Positions 8,842 through 18,023 of a stretch of DNA of 57,929 nucleotides are shown here, piece after piece (the first letter of the stretch is position 1; each line of letters begins with the position of its first letter). The notes under the pieces were generated by a model. The model searched no databases, was not told the DNA's origin, and saw nothing but the letters and a program-made list of their open reading frames with translations. The stretch lies in the NCBI GenBank assembly GCA_949289145.1, contig CASEML010000035.1, positions 1 to 57,929 on the forward strand, given 5' to 3'. Both the position numbers and the translations under genes were made by a program. The stretch comes from an uncultured Eubacteriales bacterium (GTDB lineage: Bacteria; Bacillota; Clostridia; Lachnospirales; Lachnospiraceae).

Positions 8842-9933
8842 ATGGAAGATAGAAACGGAATTCCCAAAGAAGTACAGGAAAAAGTACAAAAAACAAATCA
8901 GGAAGTTATCACAAGTTATGAATTAAAAAATAAATATTATCAGCTGGTGACAGGAATGTTACCGGTAATGGATAAAATCATGGTGTATTTTACAAGCGGC
9001 GGTATTCTATCTGAGGATATCCTGGAAAATCTGCTGAAAAAAGTGGAAGAAATTAATGCATATTTAGAGGGATGTGTATTTCAAAAAGAATTTCTTCCGA
9101 AAGAAAAATACCAGAAACTTATTTCTCAATCGCAGGAAACAGGAAACAGTCAGGAATGGCAAAGACAGATATTGGAAGTTTTTAAAGAAATGCGAGAAAA
9201 CATTGCTTTGACAAAGATGAAGGCAGAGAAACAAAGACATATCTGCTGTTGCTGCAATCGACAGGATTTCTTTTTGCCTCTCACAAAATATTATGATTTT
9301 ATGCAGGAATATTATGGAGCAAATCCATGGAATTATGAGACACAAAATAGTGGAGATATGGTGTGCCCTGGCTGTGGCAGCTTTGACAGGGAGCGGCTGA
9401 TTGTACTTGCCTTACAGAAGGAGGACTTAAGGCAAAAGAAAATCCTTCAGATTGCTCCATCACCTGCAGTGGATCGTTATTTGAAAACTCAGGAAAATGC
9501 AGGATATGATACCTGTGATTTATATATGGAAGGAGTAAGTTATCAGGCGGATATCCAGAATATGGATATGGTGGAAACAGAAAGTTACCATATTTGGATA
9601 TGTTCCCATGTACTGGAGCATGTACAAGATGACAGACAGGCAATGCAGGAACTTTACAGAATTACGAAAAAAGGCGGTTATGGTCTCGTATTAGTTCCGC
9701 TTGACTTAAATCAGAAAGAAACAGATGAGGAATGGGGAAGACCTGTAGAAGAGTGTTGGAGAAGATTTGGACAGGATGACCATACAAGGAAGTATGCAAA
9801 ACATGACTTTGTGAAACGGCTGGAAGATTCGGGATTTGAAGTGGAGGAGTTGAATATGGATTTCTTCGGGAAGGAGATATTTGAGATGAATTCACTTTCG
9901 GAAACCAGTGTGCTGTATAAGGTAAAGAGGTAG
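8842..9933 (+). CDS. Methyltransferase with N-terminal helical region and Cys-rich module
   Basis: The 363-residue protein has a helical N-terminal part (about 1-130) rich in charged residues, then cysteine pairs suggesting zinc binding (ICCCCNRQDFF near 132 and CPGCGSFDRERL near 175), then a class I methyltransferase: KILQIAPSPAVDRYL at the motif I position and IWICSHVLEHVQDDRQAMQE with the HVLEHV motif common in SAM-dependent enzymes. Motif I lacks the usual GxGxG, so the enzyme is divergent or uses an altered SAM loop. It lies between CgeB copy 3 and pseH with tight spacing. Probable sugar methylation; substrate unknown. Confidence 0.78.
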   Translation: MEDRNGIPKEVQEKVQKTNQEVITSYELKNKYYQLVTGMLPVMDKIMVYFTSGGILSEDILENLLKKVEEINAYLEGCVFQKEFLPKEKYQKLISQSQETGNSQEWQRQILEVFKEMRENIALTKMKAEKQRHICCCCNRQDFFLPLTKYYDFMQEYYGANPWNYETQNSGDMVCPGCGSFDRERLIVLALQKEDLRQKKILQIAPSPAVDRYLKTQENAGYDTCDLYMEGVSYQADIQNMDMVETESYHIWICSHVLEHVQDDRQAMQELYRITKKGGYGLVLVPLDLNQKETDEEWGRPVEECWRRFGQDDHTRKYAKHDFVKRLEDSGFEVEELNMDFFGKEIFEMNSLSETSVLYKVKR

Positions 9934-9938
9934 ATTGT

Positions 9939-10406
9939 ATGGCATTGTATTTAAGGGAAGCAATAAAGGAAGATGTGGATTTACTATATCGGTGGGCAAA
10001 TGATTCTGAAGTGAGAAAGAACGCTTTTCATACAGAACAAATTCCATATGACACCCATAAGGTATGGTTTGACAATATATTAAAGGATAGAAATATCCTG
10101 CAATATATTTTCGTAGATCAACATCACGGGGTAACAAAAGAAATAGGACAAATCCGCTTATCTCTTGATAAAGACAGGGCAGTGATTGGATACAGCATTG
10201 CAGAGGATATGAGAGGGAAAGGATTTGGCACTAGAATGGTGCAGATGGCAGAAGAAAAGCTAAGAGAGGTAAGGAAGGAAATCACTGTTTTCGTAGCACA
10301 AGTAAAGTATGAAAATAAAGCCTCGGCTAAGGTGTTTGAAAAGTGTGGTTACATAGCTTGCAGGAAAATGGAATATATAGAATACACCAAAGCAATAAGA
10401 GAATGA
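9939..10406 (+). CDS. pseH: UDP-4-amino-4,6-dideoxy-N-acetyl-L-altrosamine N-acetyltransferase
   Basis: A 155-residue GNAT acyltransferase. LREAIKEDVDLLYRWANDSE is the RimJ/PseH-like start, IGYSIAEDMRGKGFGTRM contains the acetyl-CoA pyrophosphate loop (R-G-K-G-F-G), and ENKASAKVFEKCGY is the GNAT C-terminal signature. PseH transfers acetyl from acetyl-CoA to the 4-amino group made by PseC. Position between pseC and pseI supports the assignment. Starting 5 bp after the previous stop, it is almost certainly co-transcribed. An acyl group other than acetyl is possible, since GNAT specificity is not readable here. Confidence 0.85.
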   Translation: MALYLREAIKEDVDLLYRWANDSEVRKNAFHTEQIPYDTHKVWFDNILKDRNILQYIFVDQHHGVTKEIGQIRLSLDKDRAVIGYSIAEDMRGKGFGTRMVQMAEEKLREVRKEITVFVAQVKYENKASAKVFEKCGYIACRKMEYIEYTKAIRE

Positions 10407-10471
10407 AAGAATCAGAATAAAAGCAGGAAGCATTCGCAGATATAAAAAACAGAAAAAAGGTGAAATGAGTT

Positions 10472-11521
10472 ATGAAAGAAATTACATTGGGAAATCGTAA
10501 AGTTGGTGAGGGAAACCCGGCGTTTATTATTGCAGAGATGTCAGCAAATCATGCGGGAAGTCTCAATTATGCAAAAGAAATCATTCATGCAGCAAAAGAG
10601 AGTGGAGCGGATTGTGTAAAAATTCAGACATACACTCCAGACACGCTCACTATTGACTGCCATAATTCTTACTTTCAGATAGAAAAGGGGACTTGGAAAG
10701 GTGAGAATTTGTATGGATTATATGGAAAAGCCTACACTCCCTGGGAGTGGCAGGCAGAGTTAAAGGAGGAGGCAGAAAAAGCAGGAATTGCCTTTTTTTC
10801 TACGCCTTTTGACAAAAGTGCAGTAGATTTTCTCGAAAATATGGGAGTGGAATTTTATAAAATTGCTTCTTTTGAAATGGTGGATATTCCTTTGTTAGAA
10901 TATACTGCATCGAAAGGGAAACCAATGATTGTTTCTACAGGAATGGGAACGGTAGAGGAGATAGAAGATGTTAAAAGAGCAGTTTATGGTCAGGGAAACG
11001 AGCAGTTGATTCTCTTAAAATGTTCTAGTGTCTATCCGGCTAATCCGGCAGAAATGAACTTAAAAACTATATTAGACATGAAAGAAAGGTTTGACGTGCC
11101 GGTAGGATTATCTGACCATTCATTAGGCTCCATGAGTGCAGTGACAGCAGTAGCAATGGGCGCAAGCGTCATTGAAAAACATTTCTGCATCAGTAGGGAG
11201 ATTGAAAATCCGGATGCTTCTTTTTCCATGACACCGAAAGAATTCCAAAACATGGTGGGAGATATCAGAATGACAGAAGCAGCCATGGGGAAAGTAGCTT
11301 ACGGTCCTACGGAACAGGAAGAAAGTAGCATTGTTTTCAGACGTTCTCTATTTGCAGTAAAGGATATCAAAGCAGGGGAATGTTTTAGTGAAGAAAATAT
11401 CAGAAGTATCCGTCCGGGATATGGTATAAAACCAAAGCATTATTATGAAATATTAGGAAAAAAAGCAGCACAGGATATTAAGCGGGGAGAACCGTTGAAT
11501 TTTGAAATGATTATGAAATAG
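10472..11521 (+). CDS. pseI: Pseudaminic acid synthase
   Basis: A 349-residue NeuB-family enzyme: TIM-barrel domain (residues about 1-285) and C-terminal SAF/antifreeze-like domain (290-349). Landmarks are PAFIIAEMSANHAGSLNYAK, CVKIQTYTPDTLTIDC, FSTPFDKSAVDFLENMGVEF, LLKCSSVYPANPAEMNL, GLSDHSLGSMSAV and IEKHFCISREIENPDASFSM. It condenses 2,4-diacetamido-2,4,6-trideoxy-L-altrose with phosphoenolpyruvate to form pseudaminic acid. QTYTPDTLTI and the Pse neighbours favour PseI over NeuB or legionaminate synthase. It is followed by the formyltransferase and pseG. Confidence 0.93.
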   Translation: MKEITLGNRKVGEGNPAFIIAEMSANHAGSLNYAKEIIHAAKESGADCVKIQTYTPDTLTIDCHNSYFQIEKGTWKGENLYGLYGKAYTPWEWQAELKEEAEKAGIAFFSTPFDKSAVDFLENMGVEFYKIASFEMVDIPLLEYTASKGKPMIVSTGMGTVEEIEDVKRAVYGQGNEQLILLKCSSVYPANPAEMNLKTILDMKERFDVPVGLSDHSLGSMSAVTAVAMGASVIEKHFCISREIENPDASFSMTPKEFQNMVGDIRMTEAAMGKVAYGPTEQEESSIVFRRSLFAVKDIKAGECFSEENIRSIRPGYGIKPKHYYEILGKKAAQDIKRGEPLNFEMIMK

Positions 11522-11541
11522 CTATAGAAGGATAATGGAAA

Positions 11542-12123
11542 ATGAAAATTTTATTTTTGTATCATAATGAGTTGGCGTTGAAACTGGCAGACTTATTAAG
11601 GGATAAGCAGAATCAAGTTATTTTATGGAAAGATAAAATTGACATAGAGAAACTCAAGGAGATAGCACCGGACAAGATCATCAGCTACACTTATCGGTAT
11701 ATCATAAAAAAGGAAGTCATAGATTTTATGCCAACTTCCATTCTGAATTTACATATTTCCTATTTGCCATGGAATCGAGGCGCAAATCCTAATTTTTGGA
11801 GTTTTATAGAAAACACTCCAAAGGGGGTTACCATTCATGAGATAGATGCAAAACTGGACAGAGGTAAAATTTTACTTCAAAAGAAATTGGAGTTTGATAA
11901 AGAAAAAGAAACTTTTTCTACAACGTATCAAAAACTGAATCAAGAAATTATAGGTTTATTTGAAGAAAATAGGGAAGCTTTACTGAAGGATAAAATTCAA
12001 GGGAAAACGGCATTAGAATCAGGAAGTTACCATAGTGTAGCCGATTTTACTGAGTATACCAAAAACAATAAAGTGGATTGGAATATCATAATAGCGGAAT
12101 ATAAAAGAAGTCTAAAGAGGTGA
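11542..12123 (+). CDS. Small formyltransferase-family protein, probable sugar N-formyltransferase
   Basis: A 193-residue member of the formyltransferase N-terminal family (methionyl-tRNA formyltransferase/ArnA fold). It shows the N-H-D catalytic set: N and H in ILNLHISYLPWNRGANPNFW and D in IDAKLDRGKILLQ. At 193 residues it lacks the tRNA-binding C-terminal domain, so it is not Fmt. Such enzymes use 10-formyltetrahydrofolate to formylate amino sugars. Lying between pseI and pseG it may formylate a pseudaminic acid intermediate; alternatively it may act on the 3-amino sugar made by the FdtA/FdtB pair, as QdtF does in other bacteria. Sequence alone does not decide. Confidence 0.82.
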   Translation: MKILFLYHNELALKLADLLRDKQNQVILWKDKIDIEKLKEIAPDKIISYTYRYIIKKEVIDFMPTSILNLHISYLPWNRGANPNFWSFIENTPKGVTIHEIDAKLDRGKILLQKKLEFDKEKETFSTTYQKLNQEIIGLFEENREALLKDKIQGKTALESGSYHSVADFTEYTKNNKVDWNIIIAEYKRSLKR

Positions 12124-12130
12124 GAAAAGA

Positions 12131-13198
12131 GTGGTTTACATACGGCTGGATGTAAATAGTCAGATTGGAATGGGACATGCCATGCGCTGTCTTTCCATTG
12201 CAGACGCCCTCCGTAGTCTTGGAAAAAAGGTTACCTTTATAACCGCAGATAATACCGGAGAGGAATTACTAAAAGAAAGAGGATATGATGTGGTATGTCT
12301 GAATGGGAAATGGGATGCTCCACAGCAGGAACTGGAAGGTTTGCTAAAATTTATACAGGAAAATCCGGCAGAATATATGATTGTTGATAAGTATGAAATT
12401 TCGGAGAATTATCTGAAAAAAATAAATGAAGTGATAAAAGTGGTTTATATTGATGATTTAAATCGCTTTATTTATCCTTGTGACTGTCTGATTGCTTATG
12501 CAAACTATTATGAGAAGTTTCAATATCCAAAGCATTACAAAGATACCAAATTGCTGTTGGGAACAAAATATGTTCCTTTAAGAAAGGAATATAGCGATCA
12601 GAAAGAAAAACAGATAAATTCTTCTGGTAGCAAGGTGATCTTTCTGTCCGGAGGTACCGATAATTATGGTGTGGCCATAACTTTTGTCAGGGAGTTAATA
12701 AAACAGCAGGTATTGGATATGTATCACATTAGAATTATCTGCGGAGCATTTCATAAGGATATAGAACAACTTCGAGCGTTGGAAAAAGAGTATGAAAATA
12801 ATCTGGAAATACTGGTGCAGGTGAAGGACATGTGGAATTATATGCAATGGGCGGATATGGCAGTTTCAGCGGGGGGGACCACATTGTATGAGTTAAGTGC
12901 CTGTGGAACACCTTTTATTACATACACCATTGCAGACAACCAGTTTGATAATGTAAAAACTTTTGAAAAAGACAATCATATTTATTATGCAGGCGATATG
13001 CGCAAGGAACCTGAAAAAAAAATGAAACATCTGGTTTGCAAATTGAATCTGCTTCGAAATGACATAAAGCAGAGGGAAGAAATTTCGAAAAGCCTGCAGC
13101 AGTTAGTAGATGGAAAGGGTAGTATGCGCATAGCAGAAGCATTAAGTGAAGGGAAAGAAAACGATGATACCATACTTGAATTTAAAGGTGATTCATGA
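12131..13198 (+). CDS. pseG: UDP-2,4-diacetamido-2,4,6-trideoxy-L-altropyranose hydrolase
   Basis: A 355-residue GT-B-fold nucleotide-sugar hydrolase. [20 protein letters not shown] holds the conserved GMGH catalytic-histidine region, [13 protein letters not shown] the middle strand, and [18 protein letters not shown] the UDP-binding C-terminal motif. PseG removes UDP from the diacetamido sugar to supply PseI. The start is GTG, 7 bp after the formyltransferase stop, behind a GAGAAAAGA site. A run of seven G (12871-12877) encodes the conserved AGGT turn; in an AT-rich gene that is a possible slippage site. The 3' end overlaps the next gene by 35 bases. Confidence 0.9.
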   Translation: MVYIRLDVNSQIGMGHAMRCLSIADALRSLGKKVTFITADNTGEELLKERGYDVVCLNGKWDAPQQELEGLLKFIQENPAEYMIVDKYEISENYLKKINEVIKVVYIDDLNRFIYPCDCLIAYANYYEKFQYPKHYKDTKLLLGTKYVPLRKEYSDQKEKQINSSGSKVIFLSGGTDNYGVAITFVRELIKQQVLDMYHIRIICGAFHKDIEQLRALEKEYENNLEILVQVKDMWNYMQWADMAVSAGGTTLYELSACGTPFITYTIADNQFDNVKTFEKDNHIYYAGDMRKEPEKKMKHLVCKLNLLRNDIKQREEISKSLQQLVDGKGSMRIAEALSEGKENDDTILEFKGDS

Positions 13199-14273
13199 AC
13201 CTATAAGAGAAGAATTAGATGAAGTATATAGAACGGTAATGGATAATAGTTGGTATATTATGGGCAGTTATTTGGAAAAATTTGAATATGACTTTGCGAA
13301 ATTTTGTGGGGCAAAGTATTGTGTTGGAGTGGGCAATGGATTGGATGCTTTGCGGATTATATTACAAGCCTATGGAATTGGTCAAGGTGATGAAGTCATC
13401 GTATCTGGTAATACTTTTATAGCAAGTGTATTGGCCATTACCTATGTGGGTGCAGTTCCTGTATTTATAGATGCTCAAAAAGAAACCTATACCATGGATA
13501 CTTCACTAATCGAAGCAAAAATCACATCTAAAACCAAGGCAATTATGGCGGTTCATATTTATGGTAGAACTGTGGATATGGACAAAGTAAATAAAATTGC
13601 AAGAAAATATAATCTAAAGGTGATTGAAGATGCTGCTCAGGCACACGGAGCAAAATTTCAGGGGAAAAGGACAGGAAATCTTGGCGATGCCGCAGGTTTC
13701 AGCTTTTATCCGGGGAAAAATCTGGGAGCCTTGGGTGATGGCGGAGCAATTGTGACAAATGACAAAGAGCTTTCAGAGAAAATGCGGGCAATTAGCAACT
13801 ATGGATCTAAAGGAAAATATCATCACAGCTATAAAGGCTGCAATTCCAGGTTGGACGAATTGCAGGCTGGATTTTTAAGTGTAAAGCTGAAATATTTAGA
13901 AGCGTGGAACAAGGAGCGTATCCGGATTGCAAGGCTGTATAACGAAAACATAAACAATTTCAGATTAATACTGCCAAGTGAGGATTCTTTTTTAGAGGAA
14001 CGGAATGTATTTCATATCTATCCGGTCTTAGTAGAAAACAGAGAAAATTTCAGAAAATACTTAGAACAAAATGGAGTCGGAACAAATGTGCATTATCCGA
14101 TACCTATAACGGAACAGGAAGCGTATGCGGAGTGGAAGCAAATGACTGAGGATATACCAAATACAAAGAGAATTTGTGCAGAGGAAATCAGCATTCCATT
14201 GTATCCGGGACTGACAGAATGGGAAATAGAAAAAATTATTGAAATCATCAATCAATATAAGGGGGAAGCATAA
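13164..14273 (+). CDS. dTDP-3-amino-3,6-dideoxyhexose transaminase, FdtB/QdtB type
   Basis: A PLP-dependent DegT/DnrJ/EryC1/StrS aminotransferase of 369 residues from the ATG at 13164. A GTG 18 bases upstream is possible, but family members begin MIPYLNLK and GAAGGGAAAG is well placed for the ATG. Motifs: [40 protein letters not shown] and [15 protein letters not shown], with K185 as the PLP lysine. This FdtB/QdtB pattern aminates the 3-keto product of the ketoisomerase at 2650-3051, giving dTDP-Fuc3N or dTDP-Qui3N. It overlaps pseG, so the two sugar pathways are interleaved in one transcript. Confidence 0.88.
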   Translation: MIPYLNLKVIHEPIREELDEVYRTVMDNSWYIMGSYLEKFEYDFAKFCGAKYCVGVGNGLDALRIILQAYGIGQGDEVIVSGNTFIASVLAITYVGAVPVFIDAQKETYTMDTSLIEAKITSKTKAIMAVHIYGRTVDMDKVNKIARKYNLKVIEDAAQAHGAKFQGKRTGNLGDAAGFSFYPGKNLGALGDGGAIVTNDKELSEKMRAISNYGSKGKYHHSYKGCNSRLDELQAGFLSVKLKYLEAWNKERIRIARLYNENINNFRLILPSEDSFLEERNVFHIYPVLVENRENFRKYLEQNGVGTNVHYPIPITEQEAYAEWKQMTEDIPNTKRICAEEISIPLYPGLTEWEIEKIIEIINQYKGEA

Positions 14274-15376
14274 TGGAGCAGGTATTAGTTTCGGTCGTAA
14301 TGCCAAGTTATAATCATAGGGAATATGTGGGAAGAGCTATAGAAAGTGTCTTAAAACAGACCTATCAAAATTTTGAATTTATTATCGCAGATGACGGTTC
14401 TACGGACGGATCGCCAGAAGTTATCAGCCAATATGATGATCCTAGAATTAAGTTTATCCGATTTGAACAGAATACCAGTTTTGGTGCTTGTGAATACATT
14501 TATCAGAGAGCAAAAGGAAAATACATAGCTAGTATTTGCTCTGATGATATGTGGAAAGAAACACTGCTTGAAAAATATGTGGCTTTTTTGCAGGAACACG
14601 AAGAATATGGCTGCTGTTTTTGCAAACCGGATATTATTGATGAAAATGATAATATGATAGAGGACAGTGAATATAACAAAATATTTACGTCTGAAAACCA
14701 TGCAAAGGAGCAATGGTTTAGAAAATTTTATTTGGAAGGAAATTTTATCTGTGCACCTTCCATGTGTCTTAGAAGATCGTTATATGAAGAATTGGGTCCT
14801 TTTAGATTTCAGTTTAGACAATTGCAGGATTATGAGTTTTGGATGCGTTTAGTCCAGATTAGTAATATCTATATTTATCCCGAAAATCTTATTATGTACC
14901 GGATTCATCAGGAAGGAGATAATAAGAATATTAGTGCACCCACCAAAGAAGTAAGTATTCGAGGGCGTATGGAACGAAAATATATTATGTATGATATTAT
15001 GGAAAATGTGGAAGATAAGTTTTTTATTAAAGCATTTGAAAATGATTTGATTCGGAAGCCGGATGCGGAAGGTTTTTGCGTGGAATGTGAAAAATTTGGA
15101 GTTATGCTAAATACTCCTGTTGTGCCAGCTCATGCAGCCATTTTCTACTATTATAAACATTATAATGAAAGTAAATTCAGAAATTGTCTGGAAAATTATT
15201 ATCAGGTATCCAGAGGTGAATTTTGGAATTTAACAGGAGCAGACCACGATCAATGGTATGAAAACATAAAGAATAGGAATCTGGCAGCTCAATTGACGGA
15301 GTTAGTTAATTCTTTAAAGCAAGAATTGGCACAAAAGGATGCGGAACTAGATGCGATAAAAGCACAGAAAAATTGA
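14273..15376 (+). CDS. Family 2 glycosyltransferase with C-terminal coiled coil
   Basis: A 367-residue GT2 enzyme. The start overlaps the transaminase stop (TAATG). VSVVMPSYNHREYVGRAIES, IADDGSTDGSPEV, and KGKYIASICSDDMW with the SDD metal motif define the catalytic domain; QLQDYEFWMRLVQ is the acceptor-side motif. After the GT2 domain comes an extension of about 150 residues ending in a heptad-like tail (LTELVNSLKQELAQKD) that suggests oligomerisation or partner contact. Coupling to fdtB suggests use of the 3-amino-3,6-dideoxyhexose donor; that is inference from gene order. Confidence 0.87.
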   Translation: MEQVLVSVVMPSYNHREYVGRAIESVLKQTYQNFEFIIADDGSTDGSPEVISQYDDPRIKFIRFEQNTSFGACEYIYQRAKGKYIASICSDDMWKETLLEKYVAFLQEHEEYGCCFCKPDIIDENDNMIEDSEYNKIFTSENHAKEQWFRKFYLEGNFICAPSMCLRRSLYEELGPFRFQFRQLQDYEFWMRLVQISNIYIYPENLIMYRIHQEGDNKNISAPTKEVSIRGRMERKYIMYDIMENVEDKFFIKAFENDLIRKPDAEGFCVECEKFGVMLNTPVVPAHAAIFYYYKHYNESKFRNCLENYYQVSRGEFWNLTGADHDQWYENIKNRNLAAQLTELVNSLKQELAQKDAELDAIKAQKN

Positions 15377-15410
15377 GTACTGTGAATACAAGGAGGGGAG
15401 GAGAGAGTAT

Positions 15411-16094
15411 ATGCAAAAAACAAAAAAGTTGGTAATTGTGGGTGACGGAGAATTCGGAGAAATTGCATATGAATATTTTACATATGATTCTGAATATGAG
15501 GTTGCCGCCTTTGCAGTAGAAGAGGCATATCGTACAAAGGATAGATTGTTTGGGCTGCCTATTGTGAATGTAGAAGATATGGAAAAGGAGTATTCACCAA
15601 AGGACTATCAGATTTATGTGGCGGTAACCTATGTTAAATTAAACAGAGTTCGCAGGAGACTGTTTGACATCTGCAAGGAAAAAGGGTATACTGGTGCATC
15701 TTATGTAAGCTCTCATTCCTTTGTGTGGCATAATGTAGAAATTGGAGAGAATACATTTATTTTTGAAGATAACACCATTCAATATCATGTAAAGATTGGT
15801 GATAATGTAGTATTGTGGAGTGGCAATCATATAGGACACCGGACGGTAATTGAAGATGACTGCTGGCTTACATCTCATGATGTGGTTTCTGGGTTCTGTC
15901 ATATAGGTAAAGGAAGTTTTATAGGGGTGAATGCTACCATAGGAGATAATGTCAGTCTGGCAAAAGATACTGTTTTTGGAGCGGGGGCTGTTGCAGTAAA
16001 AAGCCTGTTAGAAAAAGGATGTGTGTATGTTGGAAATCCGGCAAGGAAGTTAGATAAAACAGCATACCAGCAATTTGGACTGGAGGAAGAGTAG
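15411..16094 (+). CDS. NeuD/PglD-like sugar O/N-acyltransferase
   Basis: A 227-residue two-domain protein: an N-terminal Rossmann-like substrate domain (KKLVIVGDGEFGEIAYEYF) and a C-terminal left-handed beta-helix of hexapeptide repeats (about 105-200; IGENTFIFEDNTIQYHVKIG, IGKGSFIGVNATIG, FGAGAVAVKSL, VYVGNPARKL). The histidine in VLWSGNHIGHRTVIEDD is in the usual catalytic region. Such enzymes acetylate sialic-acid-like sugars or UDP-amino sugars. Here it could acetylate the 3-amino-dideoxyhexose (FdtC/QdtC role) or O-acetylate pseudaminic acid. A strong GGGGAGGAG ribosome site precedes the ATG. Confidence 0.82.
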   Translation: MQKTKKLVIVGDGEFGEIAYEYFTYDSEYEVAAFAVEEAYRTKDRLFGLPIVNVEDMEKEYSPKDYQIYVAVTYVKLNRVRRRLFDICKEKGYTGASYVSSHSFVWHNVEIGENTFIFEDNTIQYHVKIGDNVVLWSGNHIGHRTVIEDDCWLTSHDVVSGFCHIGKGSFIGVNATIGDNVSLAKDTVFGAGAVAVKSLLEKGCVYVGNPARKLDKTAYQQFGLEEE

Positions 16095-17005
16095 TGAAGT
16101 GGAAAAAGAGAGGAATTATTTACGGAATAGAGCAAACGCCATATAATATGATCATGCTTCCTACACCTATATTAATTGGAGACACCCTCCGTATTTATTG
16201 CGGATTATGTGATAAAAATAATATAGGAAAAATAGGATATGTTGATGTAAATCCCCAAAATCCTTCTGAAATTATCAAAATTGAGAATCGGCCCGTATTA
16301 GCAAAAGGGAATAGAGGATGTTTTGATGACAATGGGGTGGTTCCTATTTCTGTTTTAAGGGAAAAAGATAAAATTTATCTATATTATATAGGATTTCAGC
16401 TGGGAGTAAACATTCCCTATTATATGTTTTGTGGTTTAGCTGTTAGTTCGGATGAGGGGAACACATTTCAAAGACATTCTCAGTCACCGGTATTAGACAG
16501 GGTGAATGATGAAGTGTACGCAAGGTGTGGCTGTTATGTGTTGAAAGATGAAAATAAATTCAAAATGTGGTATATTGGAAGCTACAAAGAAGGCTGGACA
16601 GTAAGTGAAAATAAATGGAAGCCGCTTTATGTAATGAAGTATACGGAGTCAGAGGACGGGATTCATTGGCATAATGATTCTGTTCAGTGTATGGAATTTA
16701 GCAATAGCGACGAACATGGATTTGGCAGGCCCTTTGTCTGGAAGGAGGATAATAAATATAAAATGCTGTATTCTATCAGGACTTATTCAAGAGGGTATTA
16801 TATTGGATACGCAGAATCAAAGGATGGAATTTCTTGGATAAGGAAGGATGAGCAGGCAGGAATAGACTTATCTAAGGAAGGATGGGACGATACTAATATA
16901 AGCTACCCTGTGTTATTTGAATACGATGGAAAAGTATATATGTTTTATAATGGTAATGGATGTGGTAAAACAGGTTTTGGATATGCAGAGTTAATGGAAG
17001 AATAG
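16094..17005 (+). CDS. Five-bladed beta-propeller protein, GH43/GH32-like fold
   Basis: A 303-residue protein with repeated propeller blades: LIGDTLRIYCGLCDKNNIG, KDKIYLYYIGFQLGV, ENKFKMWYIGSYKEG, DNKYKMLYSIRTYSRGYYIG and DGKVYMFYNGNG, each followed by a G-Y/A-x-S-x-DG turn (AVSSDEGNTF, TESEDGIHW, AESKDGISW). The fold is that of the GH43/62/32/68 superfamily. There is no signal peptide, so it is cytoplasmic and probably acts in glycan assembly, perhaps as a transferase or scaffold, not as a polysaccharide degrader. The GTG start overlaps the acetyltransferase stop (TAGTG). Function not recognised. Confidence 0.7.
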   Translation: MKWKKRGIIYGIEQTPYNMIMLPTPILIGDTLRIYCGLCDKNNIGKIGYVDVNPQNPSEIIKIENRPVLAKGNRGCFDDNGVVPISVLREKDKIYLYYIGFQLGVNIPYYMFCGLAVSSDEGNTFQRHSQSPVLDRVNDEVYARCGCYVLKDENKFKMWYIGSYKEGWTVSENKWKPLYVMKYTESEDGIHWHNDSVQCMEFSNSDEHGFGRPFVWKEDNKYKMLYSIRTYSRGYYIGYAESKDGISWIRKDEQAGIDLSKEGWDDTNISYPVLFEYDGKVYMFYNGNGCGKTGFGYAELMEE

Positions 17006-17021
17006 AGGGGCTGGGAAAAGT

Positions 17022-18023
17022 ATGGCATATACAATTGTCAGGTATAAAAAAGAGCATGAAAAAATTTGGGATGAATTTATTAAACAGAAAAGTATAAACG
17101 GGACTTTTTTACAAGAAAGGGCATTTCTTAATTATCATGGCAGTAATAAGTTTAAGGATGCGTCATTACTTTTCTTTTTGGATAATGAATTGGCTGCATT
17201 ATGTCCGGCTTGTGAGATTATGGAGGAAGGGAAGAAGGTTTTCTATTCTCACAAAGGAAGTACCTATGGCGGATTTGTAGTGAAAAAGAGCATATATAAA
17301 ACGGAAAAGATAATGCAGTTAATTTGTGAGTTTGAAGAATATTTAATACAAGAGAATTTTACTAAATGTGTATTGAAACCTACTATGAAATTGCTTTGCA
17401 AAGAGAATGTAGATTTATTTGAGTTTTGTTTATATTATAATCACTATAAGGAATATAAAGAATTAAATCTATATATTGACTATAATACATATAATGAGGA
17501 TATATTAAGTAATCTATCTCATATGAAGCAGAGAATTGTGAAAAAATGTTTGAAAGAGGGGCTTGTTTTGCGGGAGCTCACGACAGAAAAAGAAATCAAG
17601 GAATTTTACGCTGTGTTGGAAAAGAACCTGAAAAAATTTAATACAAAGCCAGTACATACAGAAGAAGAACTGATAGATTTGTATTGGAACAGAGTACCTG
17701 GAAGGATAAAATTTTACGGAGCATATTTGCTTGATAAGATAGTTGCTGGTACGATGGTGTTTTTGTTTCCAGAAACTATGTGTGCACATACACAGTATTT
17801 AGCGGCGGATTTGGATTATAATAAACTTAGCCCTATGAGTTTTGTATATTACAGTGTAGCAAAAATTTACAAAGAACTAGGGTACAAAACATTATCTTGG
17901 GGAATTACAACAGAGCATTTGGGAAAAGAAATTAACTTGGGGCTGACGAAAAATAAAGAAGATTATGGAAGCAGTTATGTTACAAATTATATTTATGAGA
18001 AAGAATTGGGGAATACATTATGA
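17022..18023 (+). CDS. FemAB/GNAT-like acyltransferase
   Basis: A 333-residue protein with the double-GNAT layout of FemAB/BioF2-like proteins: an N-terminal half with FLQERAFLNYHGSNKFKDAS, HKGSTYGGFVVKKS and a second half with MKQRIVKKCLKEGLVLREL, FYGAYLLDKIVAGTMVFLFP and SFVYYSVAKIYKELGYKTLSW, which resembles the lipid II/aminoacyl or acyl-CoA binding part of the fold. In glycan loci these proteins attach aminoacyl or acyl groups to sugars. It is cytoplasmic. It overlaps the next, truncated gene by four bases (ATGA). Substrate unknown. Confidence 0.72.
   Translation: MAYTIVRYKKEHEKIWDEFIKQKSINGTFLQERAFLNYHGSNKFKDASLLFFLDNELAALCPACEIMEEGKKVFYSHKGSTYGGFVVKKSIYKTEKIMQLICEFEEYLIQENFTKCVLKPTMKLLCKENVDLFEFCLYYNHYKEYKELNLYIDYNTYNEDILSNLSHMKQRIVKKCLKEGLVLRELTTEKEIKEFYAVLEKNLKKFNTKPVHTEEELIDLYWNRVPGRIKFYGAYLLDKIVAGTMVFLFPETMCAHTQYLAADLDYNKLSPMSFVYYSVAKIYKELGYKTLSWGITTEHLGKEINLGLTKNKEDYGSSYVTNYIYEKELGNTL

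Noticed and set aside
16094-17005. Secreted arabinanase or levanase
   Set aside because: There is no signal peptide and the neighbours are all glycan biosynthesis genes, so a degradative role is unlikely.
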